From assembly GCA_945903555.1 (NCBI GenBank), contig CAMDOJ010000002.1, forward strand, positions 1-37,890: a stretch of DNA of 37,890 nt, written 5' to 3'. This DNA comes from Chthoniobacter flavus (lineage in GTDB: Bacteria > Verrucomicrobiota > Verrucomicrobiia > Chthoniobacterales > Terrimicrobiaceae). The notes below the pieces were generated by a model. That model was not told the origin of the DNA. It saw only the letters and a list, made by a program, of their open reading frames with translations, and searched no databases. The stretch's first letter is position 1. Each line of letters begins with the position of its first letter. Position numbers and translations under genes: made by a program. Shown one piece after another: positions 27,575 to 36,900 of the stretch.

Positions 27575-27805
27575 ATGAGAATCAGCGTTGAAGTTTCAGA
27601 AGATATTTTAAAAGAAGTCATGGCGATGACCGGCGAAAAAAGCAAGGGTGCTTCTTTGGCTCGAGCCGTTATGGAATTTGTGAAAAGACGGAAGGCCCGC
27701 GAATTCGGAAAGTTGATGAGAGAAGGCGCATTCGACTATGACGTCGACTCGTCGAACAACGAAAAAAATCAAGACTCTCCCATCCCTCCTTTGGGATCCT
27801 ATTAA
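27575..27805 (+). CDS. VapB-type antitoxin
   Basis: A 76-aa protein read from ATG 27575, with an alternative start three codons earlier. The first 50 residues look like a ribbon-helix-helix DNA-binding domain: strand 'RISVEVSEDILKEVMAM', helix, then 'GASLARAVMEFVKRRKAREF'. The C-terminus ('FDYDVDSSNNEKNQDS') is acidic and flexible, as expected for the toxin-neutralising part. Three bases separate it from the PIN-domain gene, the standard antitoxin-toxin order. Antitoxins of this kind repress their own promoter, here within 27501-27574. Confidence 0.85.
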   Translation: MRISVEVSEDILKEVMAMTGEKSKGASLARAVMEFVKRRKAREFGKLMREGAFDYDVDSSNNEKNQDSPIPPLGSY

Positions 27806-27808
27806 AAA

Positions 27809-28231
27809 ATGGTACTCGTTGACTCATCCGTGTGGATTGAATCGTTGCGACGAACGGGGCGATTGGAAATCAAGGTCGCCCTTGAAGCGCTTCTTGAGGC
27901 TTACGAGGCTCAGTTCTGCCCTCCTATTCGCTTGGAAGTCCTTGGAGGAGCTAGAAAAGAAGACCGTCGCCGCTTGGGCCATTATTTTTCTGTGATCCCA
28001 TATCGGAATTGCAATCAAGATGACTGGGAGCGCGCTATCGCCTTGGCTTGGAAATTACGTGACTCCGGCTTGAGTATGCCGTGGTTGGATGTCCTCATAG
28101 CCTCGATTGCCATTCACAATGGAATAAGACTATTTACCATCGATGCCCACTTTGAGAAAATAGCTGCTATCTCGGGGCTTATGCTCTACCGCCCAGGCTA
28201 TGGGGGAATGTTTCAGCCCGAGGATGTCTAA
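27809..28231 (+). CDS. vapC: VapC-type PIN-domain ribonuclease toxin
   Basis: A 140-aa PIN-domain protein. The four acidic metal-binding residues of the family are visible: Asp5 in 'MVLVDSSVWIE', Glu43 in 'IRLEVLGG', Asp94 in 'PWLDVLIASIA' and Asp112 in 'FTIDAHFEKIA'. VapC enzymes cleave tRNA or rRNA when not held by VapB. All active-site residues are intact, so it should be functional. It starts three bases after vapB and ends 123 bases before gnd. Confidence 0.93.
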   Translation: MVLVDSSVWIESLRRTGRLEIKVALEALLEAYEAQFCPPIRLEVLGGARKEDRRRLGHYFSVIPYRNCNQDDWERAIALAWKLRDSGLSMPWLDVLIASIAIHNGIRLFTIDAHFEKIAAISGLMLYRPGYGGMFQPEDV

Positions 28232-28290
28232 TATTTCTCTTAACATCGAGCGAGTTTTTGAGTTAAAACAAGCGAGATTGAATCAGATAA

Positions 28291-28324
28291 CGAACGAATT
28301 GCCCTTCAATGCAAGTTCCGTTCG
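28291..28324. promoter_or_regulatory. Inverted repeat in the gnd leader
   Basis: CGAACG (28291-28296) pairs with CGTTCG (28319-28324), and TTGC/GCAA pair inside it. The structure lies about 30 bases upstream of the gnd ATG, with a run of eight Ts (28341-28348) between. It may be a leader hairpin, a weak terminator of the vapBC transcript or an operator; the sequence alone does not decide. Confidence 0.3.
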
Positions 28325-28354
28325 CAACTAAAACGCAGGATTTTTTTTAACGAT

Positions 28355-29833
28355 ATGCAAAACATAACACCTCAAGGAGACATCGGTCTCATTGGATTGG
28401 CCGTGATGGGTCAGAACCTTGTCCTCAATATGAACGACCATGGATATACGGTCGTTGTTTATAATCGCACCACATCCAAAGTGGACGAGTTTCTGGTCAA
28501 TGAAGCCAAAGGAACCAAGGTTCAAGGTGCCCATTCGATCGAGGAACTGGTGGCGAAACTCAAGCGCCCACGTCGAGTGATGATGCTGGTGAAGGCCGGT
28601 AAGCCGGTGGATGATTTTATCGCTCAGTTGGTGCCCCACTTGGAGCCCGGCGACATCATTATCGACGGAGGCAACTCCCTTTTCGATGATACCAATCGCC
28701 GTCAAAAAGAACTCGAAAGCAAAGGCCTGCTCTTCATCGGCACGGGTGTTTCCGGTGGCGAAGAAGGTGCCCGTCGCGGCCCGAGCATTATGCCAGGGGG
28801 ATCACCCGCTGCATGGCCCCACGTTAAAGAGATTTTTCAATCCATTTCAGCCAAAGTCGACGATGGCGCACCTTGTTGCGACTGGGTCGGCGAAGAGGGT
28901 GCGGGGCATTTCGTGAAGATGGTGCACAATGGCATCGAGTATGGTGACATGCAGCTCATCTGCGAGGCCTACAACATTCTCAAAAATGGGCTCGGCCTCA
29001 CCGAAGATGAAATGCACGACGTCTTCGCTGAGTGGAATAAAGGCGAACTCGACAGCTACCTCATCGAGATCACCCGCGATATCCTCGCAAAGAAGGACGC
29101 CGACGGTTCACCCCTCGTGAACAACATCCTCGACACCGCAGGCCAAAAAGGCACCGGAAAATGGACAGTCATTAACTCTTTGGACTTGGGCGTTCCCATC
29201 ACGCTCATGGCCGAAGCCGTTTACGCCCGCTGCGTATCAGCGCTGAAATCCGAGCGCGTCAAAGCTTCGAAGAAGCTCAAAGGCCCCAAACCTGCCATTG
29301 CAGGAGCGAAGGATCCCGTCAAACGCAAGGCTCTCATTAATGACATCCGTGATGCGCTCTATGCGTCCAAAATTATCAGCTACACACAAGGCTACATGCT
29401 CATGCGGTCGGCAGCAGAGGAATACGGTTGGAAGCTCAACTGGGGTGGCATCGCCCTCATGTGGCGCGGCGGTTGCATCATCCGCTCACGCTTCCTCGGA
29501 AAAATTAAAGAGGCCTTCGATAAGAATCCGAAACTTGGCAACATTTTGCTTGACGAATATTTCCGTAGCGAGATCAAGCGAAGCCAGAAAGGCTGGCGCA
29601 ATGTCGTGGCACAGGCCGCCAAGCGCGGCATTCCAGTACCCGCATTCAGCACGGCGCTCTCGTTCTATGACAGCTACCGTTCCGCAGTGCTTCCAGCCAA
29701 CTTGCTCCAAGCCCAGAGGGATTTCTTCGGCGCGCACACTTACGAACGCACGGACAAACCACGAGGCGAATTCTTCCATACGAATTGGACCGGCCAAGGC
29801 GGAACGACTGCCTCGACCACTTATACAGTGTAA
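28355..29833 (+). CDS. gnd: 6-Phosphogluconate dehydrogenase, decarboxylating
   Basis: A 492-aa enzyme of the oxidative pentose phosphate pathway: 6-phosphogluconate plus NADP gives ribulose 5-phosphate, CO2 and NADPH. The Rossmann start is '[20 protein letters not shown]' (residues 10-29). '[21 protein letters not shown]' follows near 128-148, and the catalytic block '[20 protein letters not shown]' contains the active-site lysine and asparagine. The C-terminal domain ends with '[10 protein letters not shown]'. The length is that of the long, dimeric Gnd class. It is monocistronic, with a strong terminator 60 bases downstream. Confidence 0.97.
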   Translation: MQNITPQGDIGLIGLAVMGQNLVLNMNDHGYTVVVYNRTTSKVDEFLVNEAKGTKVQGAHSIEELVAKLKRPRRVMMLVKAGKPVDDFIAQLVPHLEPGDIIIDGGNSLFDDTNRRQKELESKGLLFIGTGVSGGEEGARRGPSIMPGGSPAAWPHVKEIFQSISAKVDDGAPCCDWVGEEGAGHFVKMVHNGIEYGDMQLICEAYNILKNGLGLTEDEMHDVFAEWNKGELDSYLIEITRDILAKKDADGSPLVNNILDTAGQKGTGKWTVINSLDLGVPITLMAEAVYARCVSALKSERVKASKKLKGPKPAIAGAKDPVKRKALINDIRDALYASKIISYTQGYMLMRSAAEEYGWKLNWGGIALMWRGGCIIRSRFLGKIKEAFDKNPKLGNILLDEYFRSEIKRSQKGWRNVVAQAAKRGIPVPAFSTALSFYDSYRSAVLPANLLQAQRDFFGAHTYERTDKPRGEFFHTNWTGQGGTTASTTYTV

Positions 29834-29892
29834 TCCTTGAGCACCTCAGAAACCTAATGCCATATCGCTAGGTGGCCGTTAGAATCAATTAA

Positions 29893-29924
29893 ATGCCCTC
29901 GATATCCATCGAGGGCATTTTGCT
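29893..29924 (+). terminator. Rho-independent terminator after gnd
   Basis: ATGCCCTCGAT (29893-29903) pairs perfectly with ATCGAGGGCAT (29908-29918) around a four-base loop (ATCC), followed by TTTTGCTT. The stem of 11 pairs is GC-rich in the middle. It lies 60 bases after the gnd stop. Confidence 0.88.
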
Positions 29925-30106
29925 TGATTGCCATAAGCGAGTCTCTCCTTCTTCCCAGAAAACGCGCTTATTTCCTGCACGGATGGAAACCACCTGCCGC
30001 TTTTTTAGAATAAATGGATTGCAGGGCTCGGGTAATTTCCTGCACTTTAATCCCCTCGCCTAACTCGGCATGTTGCCGTCGGCTTGGACCAAACTTCTCT
30101 AAGGGC

Positions 30107-32548
30107 ATGAAAAAAGACCAACACCTCGCTTTCGATCAAGAAATTCTCAATCAACTCAAATTCGGTCTCGCACGGGACAAAGTCACCGCCTCCAAACGAG
30201 ATTGGTGGATCGCGACATCGAAGGCCGTTCAGAACGTCGTGATCGAGCGCATGATCAAGACCCTCACAACCCACACGGAGGGCAATGTGCGTCGTGTTTA
30301 TTATTTCTCGATGGAGTTTTTGATGGGTCGCTTGTTCGTCAACAGCATGATCAGCGCCGGCGTGATGAAGGAAATGGGCGAGGCCCTTTCCACATTAGGT
30401 CACAATATTGAAGAACTCCGCGAAGAGGAATATGACATGGGCCTCGGTAACGGTGGCCTCGGTCGCCTTGCCGCCTGCTTCCTTGACTCTCTCGCCACAC
30501 TCGACCTTCCTGCTGTCGGTTACGGCATCCACTATCAATACGGACTCTTCAAGCAGGAATTCCGCAATGGTCATCAAATCGAGCACCCAGATGCATGGAT
30601 GGTCTATGGCACACCATGGGAAATCGTTCGCCCCGAGCACACCACCGAAGTGCCAATTTACGGCCATGTCGAAAATGTCTGCGACGATAAGGGCATCTCC
30701 CGTCCCCAATGGGTCGGCACTCGCAAAATTCTCGGCGTGCCCTACGACATTCCGATCCCCGGCTTCGGCACGGAAACCGTCAACTTCCTCCGCCTGTGGG
30801 AATCCCGCGCCACCGAGGAATTTGATTTTGAAGCCTTCAACAGCGGTGGATACGAGCAAGCCGTTTATCAGAAAAACATGGCCGAAACGGTCAGTAAGGT
30901 TCTTTATCCGAATGATAAAACCGAGGTCGGCAAAGAACTCCGACTCGTTCAGCAATACTTCTTTGTCGCCTGCTCGCTCAGCGACATCATCCGCCGCTTT
31001 CACAAGAGCAATACCGATTGGGAGACCTTTCCAGAGAAAGTCGCCATTCAGCTCAACGACACCCACCCCGCCATCGCGATCGTCGAACTCATGCGTCTCC
31101 TGCAGGACGAACACGACCTTTCCTGGGAGAAATCTTGGTCGATCGTTACCCGCACCTTCGCCTACACCAACCACACTCTCCTTCCCGAAGCATTGGAGAA
31201 ATGGAGCGTTGGCCTCTTCCGCAAGGTTCTCCCCCGCCACTTGCAAATCATTTTTCAAATCAACAAGCACTTCCTTGATCTTGTCGAAGAGAAATGGCCT
31301 GGGGACGCTGGCAAGAAGCGCACCCTCTCGCTCATTGAGGAAGGTGACGTGCAAATGGTCCGCATGGCCCACCTCTCGGTGGTAGGAAGCCATTCCGTGA
31401 ACGGCGTTGCCGCCCTTCACACCAAGCTCCTCAAATCCGAACTCTTCCCCGAATTCGATGCCTTGTATCCGAAAAAATTCAACAACAAGACGAACGGGAT
31501 CACCCCGCGCCGTTGGTTGGTGGCCTGCAACCCCCAACTCTCCGACCTCATCACCTCCCGTATTGGAAGCGGATGGGAACGCCACCTCGACAAACTTCGC
31601 GAACTCGAACCCTTCGCTAATGATGCCCAGTTCCGTGAGGAATTCATGGCGGTCAAACACAAGAACAAGGAACTCCTCGCCAAGATCATCCAAAAAGAGT
31701 GCGGCATTGAGGTCAATCCCTCGGCCCTCTTCGACGTCCAAATCAAGCGCCTCCACGAATACAAGCGTCAGCACTTGAATTTGCTCCACATTCTGGCCCT
31801 ATACCGCCGCATTCTCCAGAATCCGGAGAAGTCTTTCACCCCACGCGTCTTCATCTTCGCTGCCAAAGCCGCACCAGGATACGATACCGCCAAGCTCATC
31901 ATCAAAGCCATCAATGCCGCAGCTTCGAAGATCAACAACGACCCACGCGTCAAAGACCTGATCAAAGTCGCCTTCCTGCCGAACTACCGAGTTTCGCTGG
32001 CGCAACGCATCGTTCCCGCAGCCGACCTCTCGGAGCAAATCTCCACAGCAGGCAAAGAAGCCTCGGGCACGGGCAACATGAAGCTCGCCCTCAACGGCGC
32101 GGTCACCATCGGCACACTCGATGGTGCCAACGTCGAGATCCATGAAGAAGTCGGCGATGAGAACATCTTCATCTTCGGCAATACCGTCGAGCAGGTCACC
32201 GAGCTCCTCGCGAAAGGCTACAATCCATCCGAATACTACCACAGCAATCCTGAGTTGCGCGCTGTGCTCGATTGGTTGGGCTCTGGCTACTTCACTGAGA
32301 ACGAAGGTCAAGACATCCTCGCCCCACTACGTGACAACCTGATCTACCACGATCCCTTCCTCTGCCTCGCTGACTTCCAAGCCTACTGCAACGCTCAAGA
32401 TCTCGTCTCCGAGGCCTTCATCGACAAGACTCGGTGGGCAAAAATGGCAATCATGAATACCGCCCGCGTCGGCAAGTTCTCCAGCGACCGGACGATCTCC
32501 GAATACGCCAAGGACATCTGGAAACTCCAACCCGTTCACATCAAGTAA
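30107..32548 (+). CDS. glgP: Glycogen (alpha-glucan) phosphorylase
   Basis: An 813-aa GT35 phosphorylase that releases glucose 1-phosphate from glycogen. The N-terminal part has '[13 protein letters not shown]' and '[23 protein letters not shown]'. The PLP lysine is Lys659 in '[15 protein letters not shown]', followed by '[12 protein letters not shown]'. 'NGITPRRW' is also present. The length matches the family (about 815-830). The start is ATG 30107; an in-frame extension 31 codons upstream has no family sequence. Its codon usage shifts visibly to C-ending codons, also seen in gnd, which suggests high expression. It is followed by a strong terminator. Confidence 0.97.
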   Translation: MKKDQHLAFDQEILNQLKFGLARDKVTASKRDWWIATSKAVQNVVIERMIKTLTTHTEGNVRRVYYFSMEFLMGRLFVNSMISAGVMKEMGEALSTLGHNIEELREEEYDMGLGNGGLGRLAACFLDSLATLDLPAVGYGIHYQYGLFKQEFRNGHQIEHPDAWMVYGTPWEIVRPEHTTEVPIYGHVENVCDDKGISRPQWVGTRKILGVPYDIPIPGFGTETVNFLRLWESRATEEFDFEAFNSGGYEQAVYQKNMAETVSKVLYPNDKTEVGKELRLVQQYFFVACSLSDIIRRFHKSNTDWETFPEKVAIQLNDTHPAIAIVELMRLLQDEHDLSWEKSWSIVTRTFAYTNHTLLPEALEKWSVGLFRKVLPRHLQIIFQINKHFLDLVEEKWPGDAGKKRTLSLIEEGDVQMVRMAHLSVVGSHSVNGVAALHTKLLKSELFPEFDALYPKKFNNKTNGITPRRWLVACNPQLSDLITSRIGSGWERHLDKLRELEPFANDAQFREEFMAVKHKNKELLAKIIQKECGIEVNPSALFDVQIKRLHEYKRQHLNLLHILALYRRILQNPEKSFTPRVFIFAAKAAPGYDTAKLIIKAINAAASKINNDPRVKDLIKVAFLPNYRVSLAQRIVPAADLSEQISTAGKEASGTGNMKLALNGAVTIGTLDGANVEIHEEVGDENIFIFGNTVEQVTELLAKGYNPSEYYHSNPELRAVLDWLGSGYFTENEGQDILAPLRDNLIYHDPFLCLADFQAYCNAQDLVSEAFIDKTRWAKMAIMNTARVGKFSSDRTISEYAKDIWKLQPVHIK

Positions 32549-32571
32549 ACGAAAAGCCAAAGCCACTTCGA

Positions 32572-32606
32572 GACGCCGCATACTAACGTGTGCGGCGTCT
32601 TTTTTT
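32572..32606 (+). terminator. Rho-independent terminator after glgP
   Basis: GACGCCGCA (32572-32580) pairs with TGCGGCGTC (32591-32599); three more pairs extend the stem to a four-base loop. Seven Ts follow. It starts 23 bases after the glgP stop. Confidence 0.93.
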
Positions 32607-32765
32607 CTGGGGTCAGCAAACTGCCCGCAGCCAAATTAAACCACGGGAAACTCGGATCTCACGGAGTGCGCAATGTAGAGAAATCTTTGGAAAATGTCCC
32701 GCAATCATCGCGACGCCACCCCGAAGGGAAACGCCCTCAATTTGAAAGGTAGGAAACTCCAAATG

Positions 32766-33404
32766 TCACAATTCGACCTCCTCAATTTCTTCCGGGCGCG
32801 CCCACTCTTCGAAAACTTTTTCGAAGTGGGTGACGAGTTGTGAATAGATGTTTGAGGTGATGCGTGTGAAGTGGCGCAGGCTCTCGCGTTCGGCGAATTC
32901 GGCGTTCATCTCATTGTAGCCTGTGGCGATATTACCGAATAAACCCTTGAGCCTGCCCTCTTCGAACTGGCGCACCAACTCGCCCAGAGAGAGGGGAAAT
33001 CGAGACTCGGTGATAGGCAGCGTGAACTGGCCCTCGTATTCATCCTCGATGCGGTAGGAGATGCCTGATGGCCTTGGACAGGCTCGAAGGCTGATCACAT
33101 CGCTTGTCGTAGATTGCAGCCAGATGCGGGCGATCTCCACTTCACCGGGTAGGTAGCCTGGAAGATACTCGCCGCCCATGAATGAGGGGTGGATGCGCCC
33201 AAAACTGCGCCGATCTTCCGTGCCGAGTTCATCCTGAAGCAGCGTTGCATTCAATTTTTCCAGATGCCCGGCATTCCAATAATCGATCACCATCTGGCGA
33301 CGCTTCTCGCCTTTGATATTCTTAAGGATGGCCTTCAGCGGGTCCGAATCATCCCAATAAGATTTTGGCCTGAATATGTAGCGGATTCCTCTGAACTTTT
33401 TCAT
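32766..33404 (-). CDS. Unknown conserved-looking protein, second gene of a two-gene module
   Basis: A 212-aa soluble protein whose ATG (33404) overlaps the TGA of the upstream 72-aa gene (ATGA), so the two are translationally coupled. The frame continues upstream to 33539, but that part is a shadow of the 72-aa gene. The N-terminus is basic ('MKKFRGIRYIFRPKSYW'). A central segment 'HPSFMGGEYLPGYLPGEVEIARI' (about 72-94) leads into a beta-rich stretch with 'TTSDVISLRACP' and 'ISYRIEDEYEG'. The C-terminal third is helical and charged ('NAEFAERESLRHFTRITSNIYSQLVTHFEKVFEEW' region). No signal peptide, membrane helix or catalytic motif is recognised. I believe similar 'GEYLP' proteins occur in other bacteria without known function, but cannot check this. 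Confidence 0.7.
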   Translation of the reverse strand: MKKFRGIRYIFRPKSYWDDSDPLKAILKNIKGEKRRQMVIDYWNAGHLEKLNATLLQDELGTEDRRSFGRIHPSFMGGEYLPGYLPGEVEIARIWLQSTTSDVISLRACPRPSGISYRIEDEYEGQFTLPITESRFPLSLGELVRQFEEGRLKGLFGNIATGYNEMNAEFAERESLRHFTRITSNIYSQLVTHFEKVFEEWARPEEIEEVEL

Positions 33405-33619
33405 AGGCAGCCTCCCTTCAACGCGCGACGCAGGAGTTGATCGCGCAGTTTGCGGGCCTGCTCGACGCTCGGGGTGCCGAGGCTCAGACGCACCCGGCGC
33501 TTGGTGTAGTCCGGCAGGTGGACGGTGTAGTGGCACCACCAGGTGCCGTGGTTGTTCCAGAGGTGGTGGTCTGGATTGTGCGCGAGAACGCGGATGGATG
33601 GTGTTTCGAGTGTGTTCAT
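33401..33619 (-). CDS. Small integrase-arm-like protein, first gene of a two-gene module
   Basis: A 72-aa protein starting at ATG 33619, preceded by a good ribosome-binding site (AGGAGA, 8 bases upstream). The core 'GTWWCHYTVHLPDYTKRRVRL', then 'SLGTPSVEQARKLRDQLLRRAL' resembles the arm-type DNA-binding domain at the N-terminus of tyrosine recombinases (three strands with a basic turn, then a helix with A-x-x-x-R-D). No catalytic recombinase domain follows; the next gene is the 212-aa unknown. The region looks more GC-rich than the flanking genes, which suggests transfer. It could be a DNA-binding partner or regulator for the second protein. The fold assignment is tentative. Confidence 0.6.
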   Translation of the reverse strand: MNTLETPSIRVLAHNPDHHLWNNHGTWWCHYTVHLPDYTKRRVRLSLGTPSVEQARKLRDQLLRRALKGGCL

Positions 33620-33966
33620 GGTGTGTCTCCTTTTGGGTTTCTCACCAGGAATCTCGGGCAATAAAGTCCGAGGAGATTTTGTTGTTCGGGTTCGTCACCC
33701 GCACATCGCTTAGCGTTTCCGCCTTCGCAAACCACCGTGGGATTTCTCCTTCCCCGGTTGGCACCCTGACCCGCCTAATGCGGCCACAGGAATTCCTAAT
33801 GCTTTAACTTTTATGCTGAAAAACGGGAACGAATCCAAGCCTGAAATGTGTCATAAAATCCACTCAGCCTGGATCAGCATGAAGAGGTTTTTAACGCAAA
33901 TGCATTGGACTACCTTCCCGTGATTTGCTGATGAATGAATAGTTCCCTTTCAAAGAACAATAGGTA
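33620..33966. other. Intergenic region upstream of the two-gene module
   Basis: About 350 bases between the subtilase stop and the 72-aa gene start. On the - strand at 33642-33800 there is a protein-like frame of about 53 codons with no ATG ('IPRWFAKAETLSDV', 'RVTNPNNKISSDFIARDSW'), ending just before the ribosome-binding site. It may be a relic, a leader or chance. The remainder (33800-33966) shows nothing recognisable, and I saw no clear terminator for the subtilase. Confidence 0.5.
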
Positions 33967-36900
33967 TCAGCGGAATTTTTTCGGGAGGAGCTGATTTTTG
34001 CGGAGGGTGACGGGGGTAGCGGAGTTGCGAGGTGCGGCATAGCCCCAGTCGAAGTCTTCATAATTGTCATTGGTGTCGGTAGCCCCAGCGTTCGCACGGA
34101 AGATGGCATCGTAGCGTTCCGGAGAAATGGCTGGGGAGGACCCTTCGTAGGCGTTCGCCGACCCGTAGCCAACGAGGTCGCTGAGTTGAGATAATCCAAG
34201 GGGTGAGGAGATGTTTAGGATGGCGGAGTTTCGCATGAGGGCGACTTTGCCTTGTTTGACAGCGAGGTCGAAGTATCCGGAGGCGTCAGCTTTTGGAAGA
34301 TCGTATTCGAACCGACCGCCGGCAAGCGCCACCAAATAGTAGCCTTTTGCGGGGATGGAACCTTTGAGCGAAATAGCTATCCACCGAGATCCGGATCCGC
34401 CGGCAAGCTGGAGAGTCCATCCATCTAAACGAACGGGTGTCGCATCCGGGTTGTGAAGTTCGATGTAGTCGTGGCTGTAGTCCGACCACCTACGTCCTCC
34501 TCCGGCGTAGATCTGGCTAATCACAACGCGGGTGAGTTGTGTTGTGATGGTGAAGACTGTTGAACTCGTGGTGCTCGTCGTCGCGGTGGCTACTCTTATT
34601 GGTCCAGTAGTGGCTCCAAGGGGGATTGTGGCGCTGATTTGAGTGGCTGAGATGATTTTCCAGACGGAGGCAGTGATGCCGTTAAATTGAACTCCTGTGA
34701 CGCTGGAGAGGTTTGTTCCATTGATCAAAACGCTCGTTCCGACGGATCCGCTCGGTGGAGCGAAAGAGGAAATGGTGGGGGCAGGAAGTGCGGCGAGGAC
34801 GCTCACTGTGGCGGACGCCGAAGTGCCTATCGCACCTTGATTGTCGGTGGCGCGGGCAGTGAGGATATAATTGCCGGCAGCGGTGGGTTTCCACACAATT
34901 GAATACGGAGCTGCGGTAGCGGCGCCAAGTGGGGTTGTGCCGTTGAAGAATTCCACCTTGGAGATGACTCCGACAGCGCCATTTGATGTGAGGTCATCCG
35001 CGTTAGCTGCGAGGGTGAATTGAGCTCCGAGGGTGATGCTGGCTCCGTTGGTGGGTGAGTTGAGACTCACGGTGGGAGCTGGATTCAATGGCGTCGGTGT
35101 GGGGGATGGCGTTGGTGTGGGAGGCGGCGTGATTGTGCCCGAGACACCGGTAATAACGAGTGCGTAGGGTTGCGAGTTTGTAGTGAGTTGGCCTTCCATG
35201 GAAACAGTGGCCGTGTAGGTGCCTGACCTATTTGGATTGGATAAGTAAACTTGTTCTGTGTTGTCGACCCGGTTTTTGCCTGGGGTCGCTGACGCTGACA
35301 TGGCGGCGGCACTCCAGGTCCCCACGAATGGCATGACATAGGGAAAATAAGTGGTGGCTCCATCCGGGCCTGTGATTTTCAAATCTAAATCGTGAACAAC
35401 GTTGGGAGTCCTGCTGTCGGCGGCGGTTTGTGGCGTTCCGGCGGGATCTGTCCAGGAAAGGGTGGCTCGTATGGGGCTGACTCCATCCCACGTGAATGTG
35501 GTCGTTGTCGTTTTAAGTGTGGATGTGATGGCATTCTGAATGATCCGGGGTGCCGTGGGGTTGGCCTTATGCGCGAGAACGATATCCGCAGCGGCTTTCA
35601 GATTAATCAATCCCCAGCCGAACTTGTAGTCGGGACCAGGGTTCCCGAGGTCGTCTGCCGTATGGATGAGGAGCGCTTTGAGAAGGCTGGCGCGGGGGCG
35701 TTGACCGAATGAGTTCGCATAGAGTTGCTGTAGGAGGGCAGCTGAGCCGGCGGCATTGGGCGTTGCCATACTGGTGCCGCTGTAGGTTCCATCGTAGGCG
35801 GAGTCACTGGTTGCAGTGCTGGAGTAAACACTCACTCCATTGGCAACAAGGTCTGGCTTGATGCGTCCGTCGTCAGTGGGCCCCCAGCTTGAGAATGAGC
35901 TCATCGATCCGGATGAGGGATTGCGAACGCCGGCCACGACGGCATCATTCACCGCTCCGATGGTGAGAATGTTTTTTGCGAGCGAATTGAAGGTGATGGA
36001 CTGGTAACCGCCGAGTCCGGTAAGGGAGTCTTGCTCATTGCCTGCGGCCCAAAGCGGGAGGTAATAGGGCATAGCCCAGACGAGGGCATCCACCGTCTGA
36101 GCTTCCTTCTCGTAGCGGCCCATGTCATCGGAGTTCGCGCCGTATCCGTAGGAGTGGTTTGAAAGTGATACGGAAGCGAGGGCAGTCGCCGTGGCTGCGC
36201 CGGTCGCAGTCATTTCAGCGTAATCGTTATCCCAATCGTAGGAATCGATCGTGGATTTTGGTGCCATCCCTTTGGCGTTCGCATCGACTCCGCTGGATGC
36301 GATGGTGCCGGCCACATGTGTCGAATGGTCGTCCAGCGGGGATGTGGCATTCTTTTTTGTGACGCGCCCGGTCAATTCCCTATGAGTGGTTCGGATCGAG
36401 CCAGCATCCCAGACACCGACTTTTACACCGGCGCCATCGAGTCCGTAGGGTGAGGCCTGAAGAAGGTTCGCTCCTGTGGAGATGGCCGCGTTTCGGTTGT
36501 TGGTGGTGCGGTAGAGCGGTTGGTCGCCACGAAAATCGTGGAGGACGGAGACCTTTCCGCCGCCTGCATCGATGCGCACAGGGATTCCGAGTTGGTCAGC
36601 CTTTTCTAGGACACTATCCATGCGGGCCTCCTCGATTTGAGACATTCGAGCTACGACTTTCTCGCGCTCCTGGGGGTTACTCATGTCGGTGCTTTGGAGG
36701 AGTTGAACGACCTCGTTGCTTGTCGGATTCGGATCATTCGCAGGAGCGCTCGATTCTGAGCGGTCCTGGGGAGAATAGGAGGCTTTGTTTTGAGTTGGGT
36801 TTGAGGCGAGCGCATCCGAATCCGTCGAGCGAATTGGGGACGTAGCTTTTATAGCTGACGGTTGAGCGCTCGATTGAGAGGAGTTCAAAGCGTCGTGCGC

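Noticed and set aside
30395-31789. 464-codon open frame antisense to glgP
   Set aside because: The forward frame is an unmistakable phosphorylase with all motifs; the long antisense frame is a by-product of its biased codon use.
33405-33539. N-terminal extension of the 212-aa protein
   Set aside because: The extension ('PPAGLHQAPGASEP') is proline- and arginine-rich and lies over the 72-aa gene in another frame; the ATGA overlap gives the better start.
33598-33807. 69-codon + strand frame opposite the two-gene module leader
   Set aside because: No ribosome-binding site or family; overlaps the 72-aa gene start and the protein-like - strand frame.
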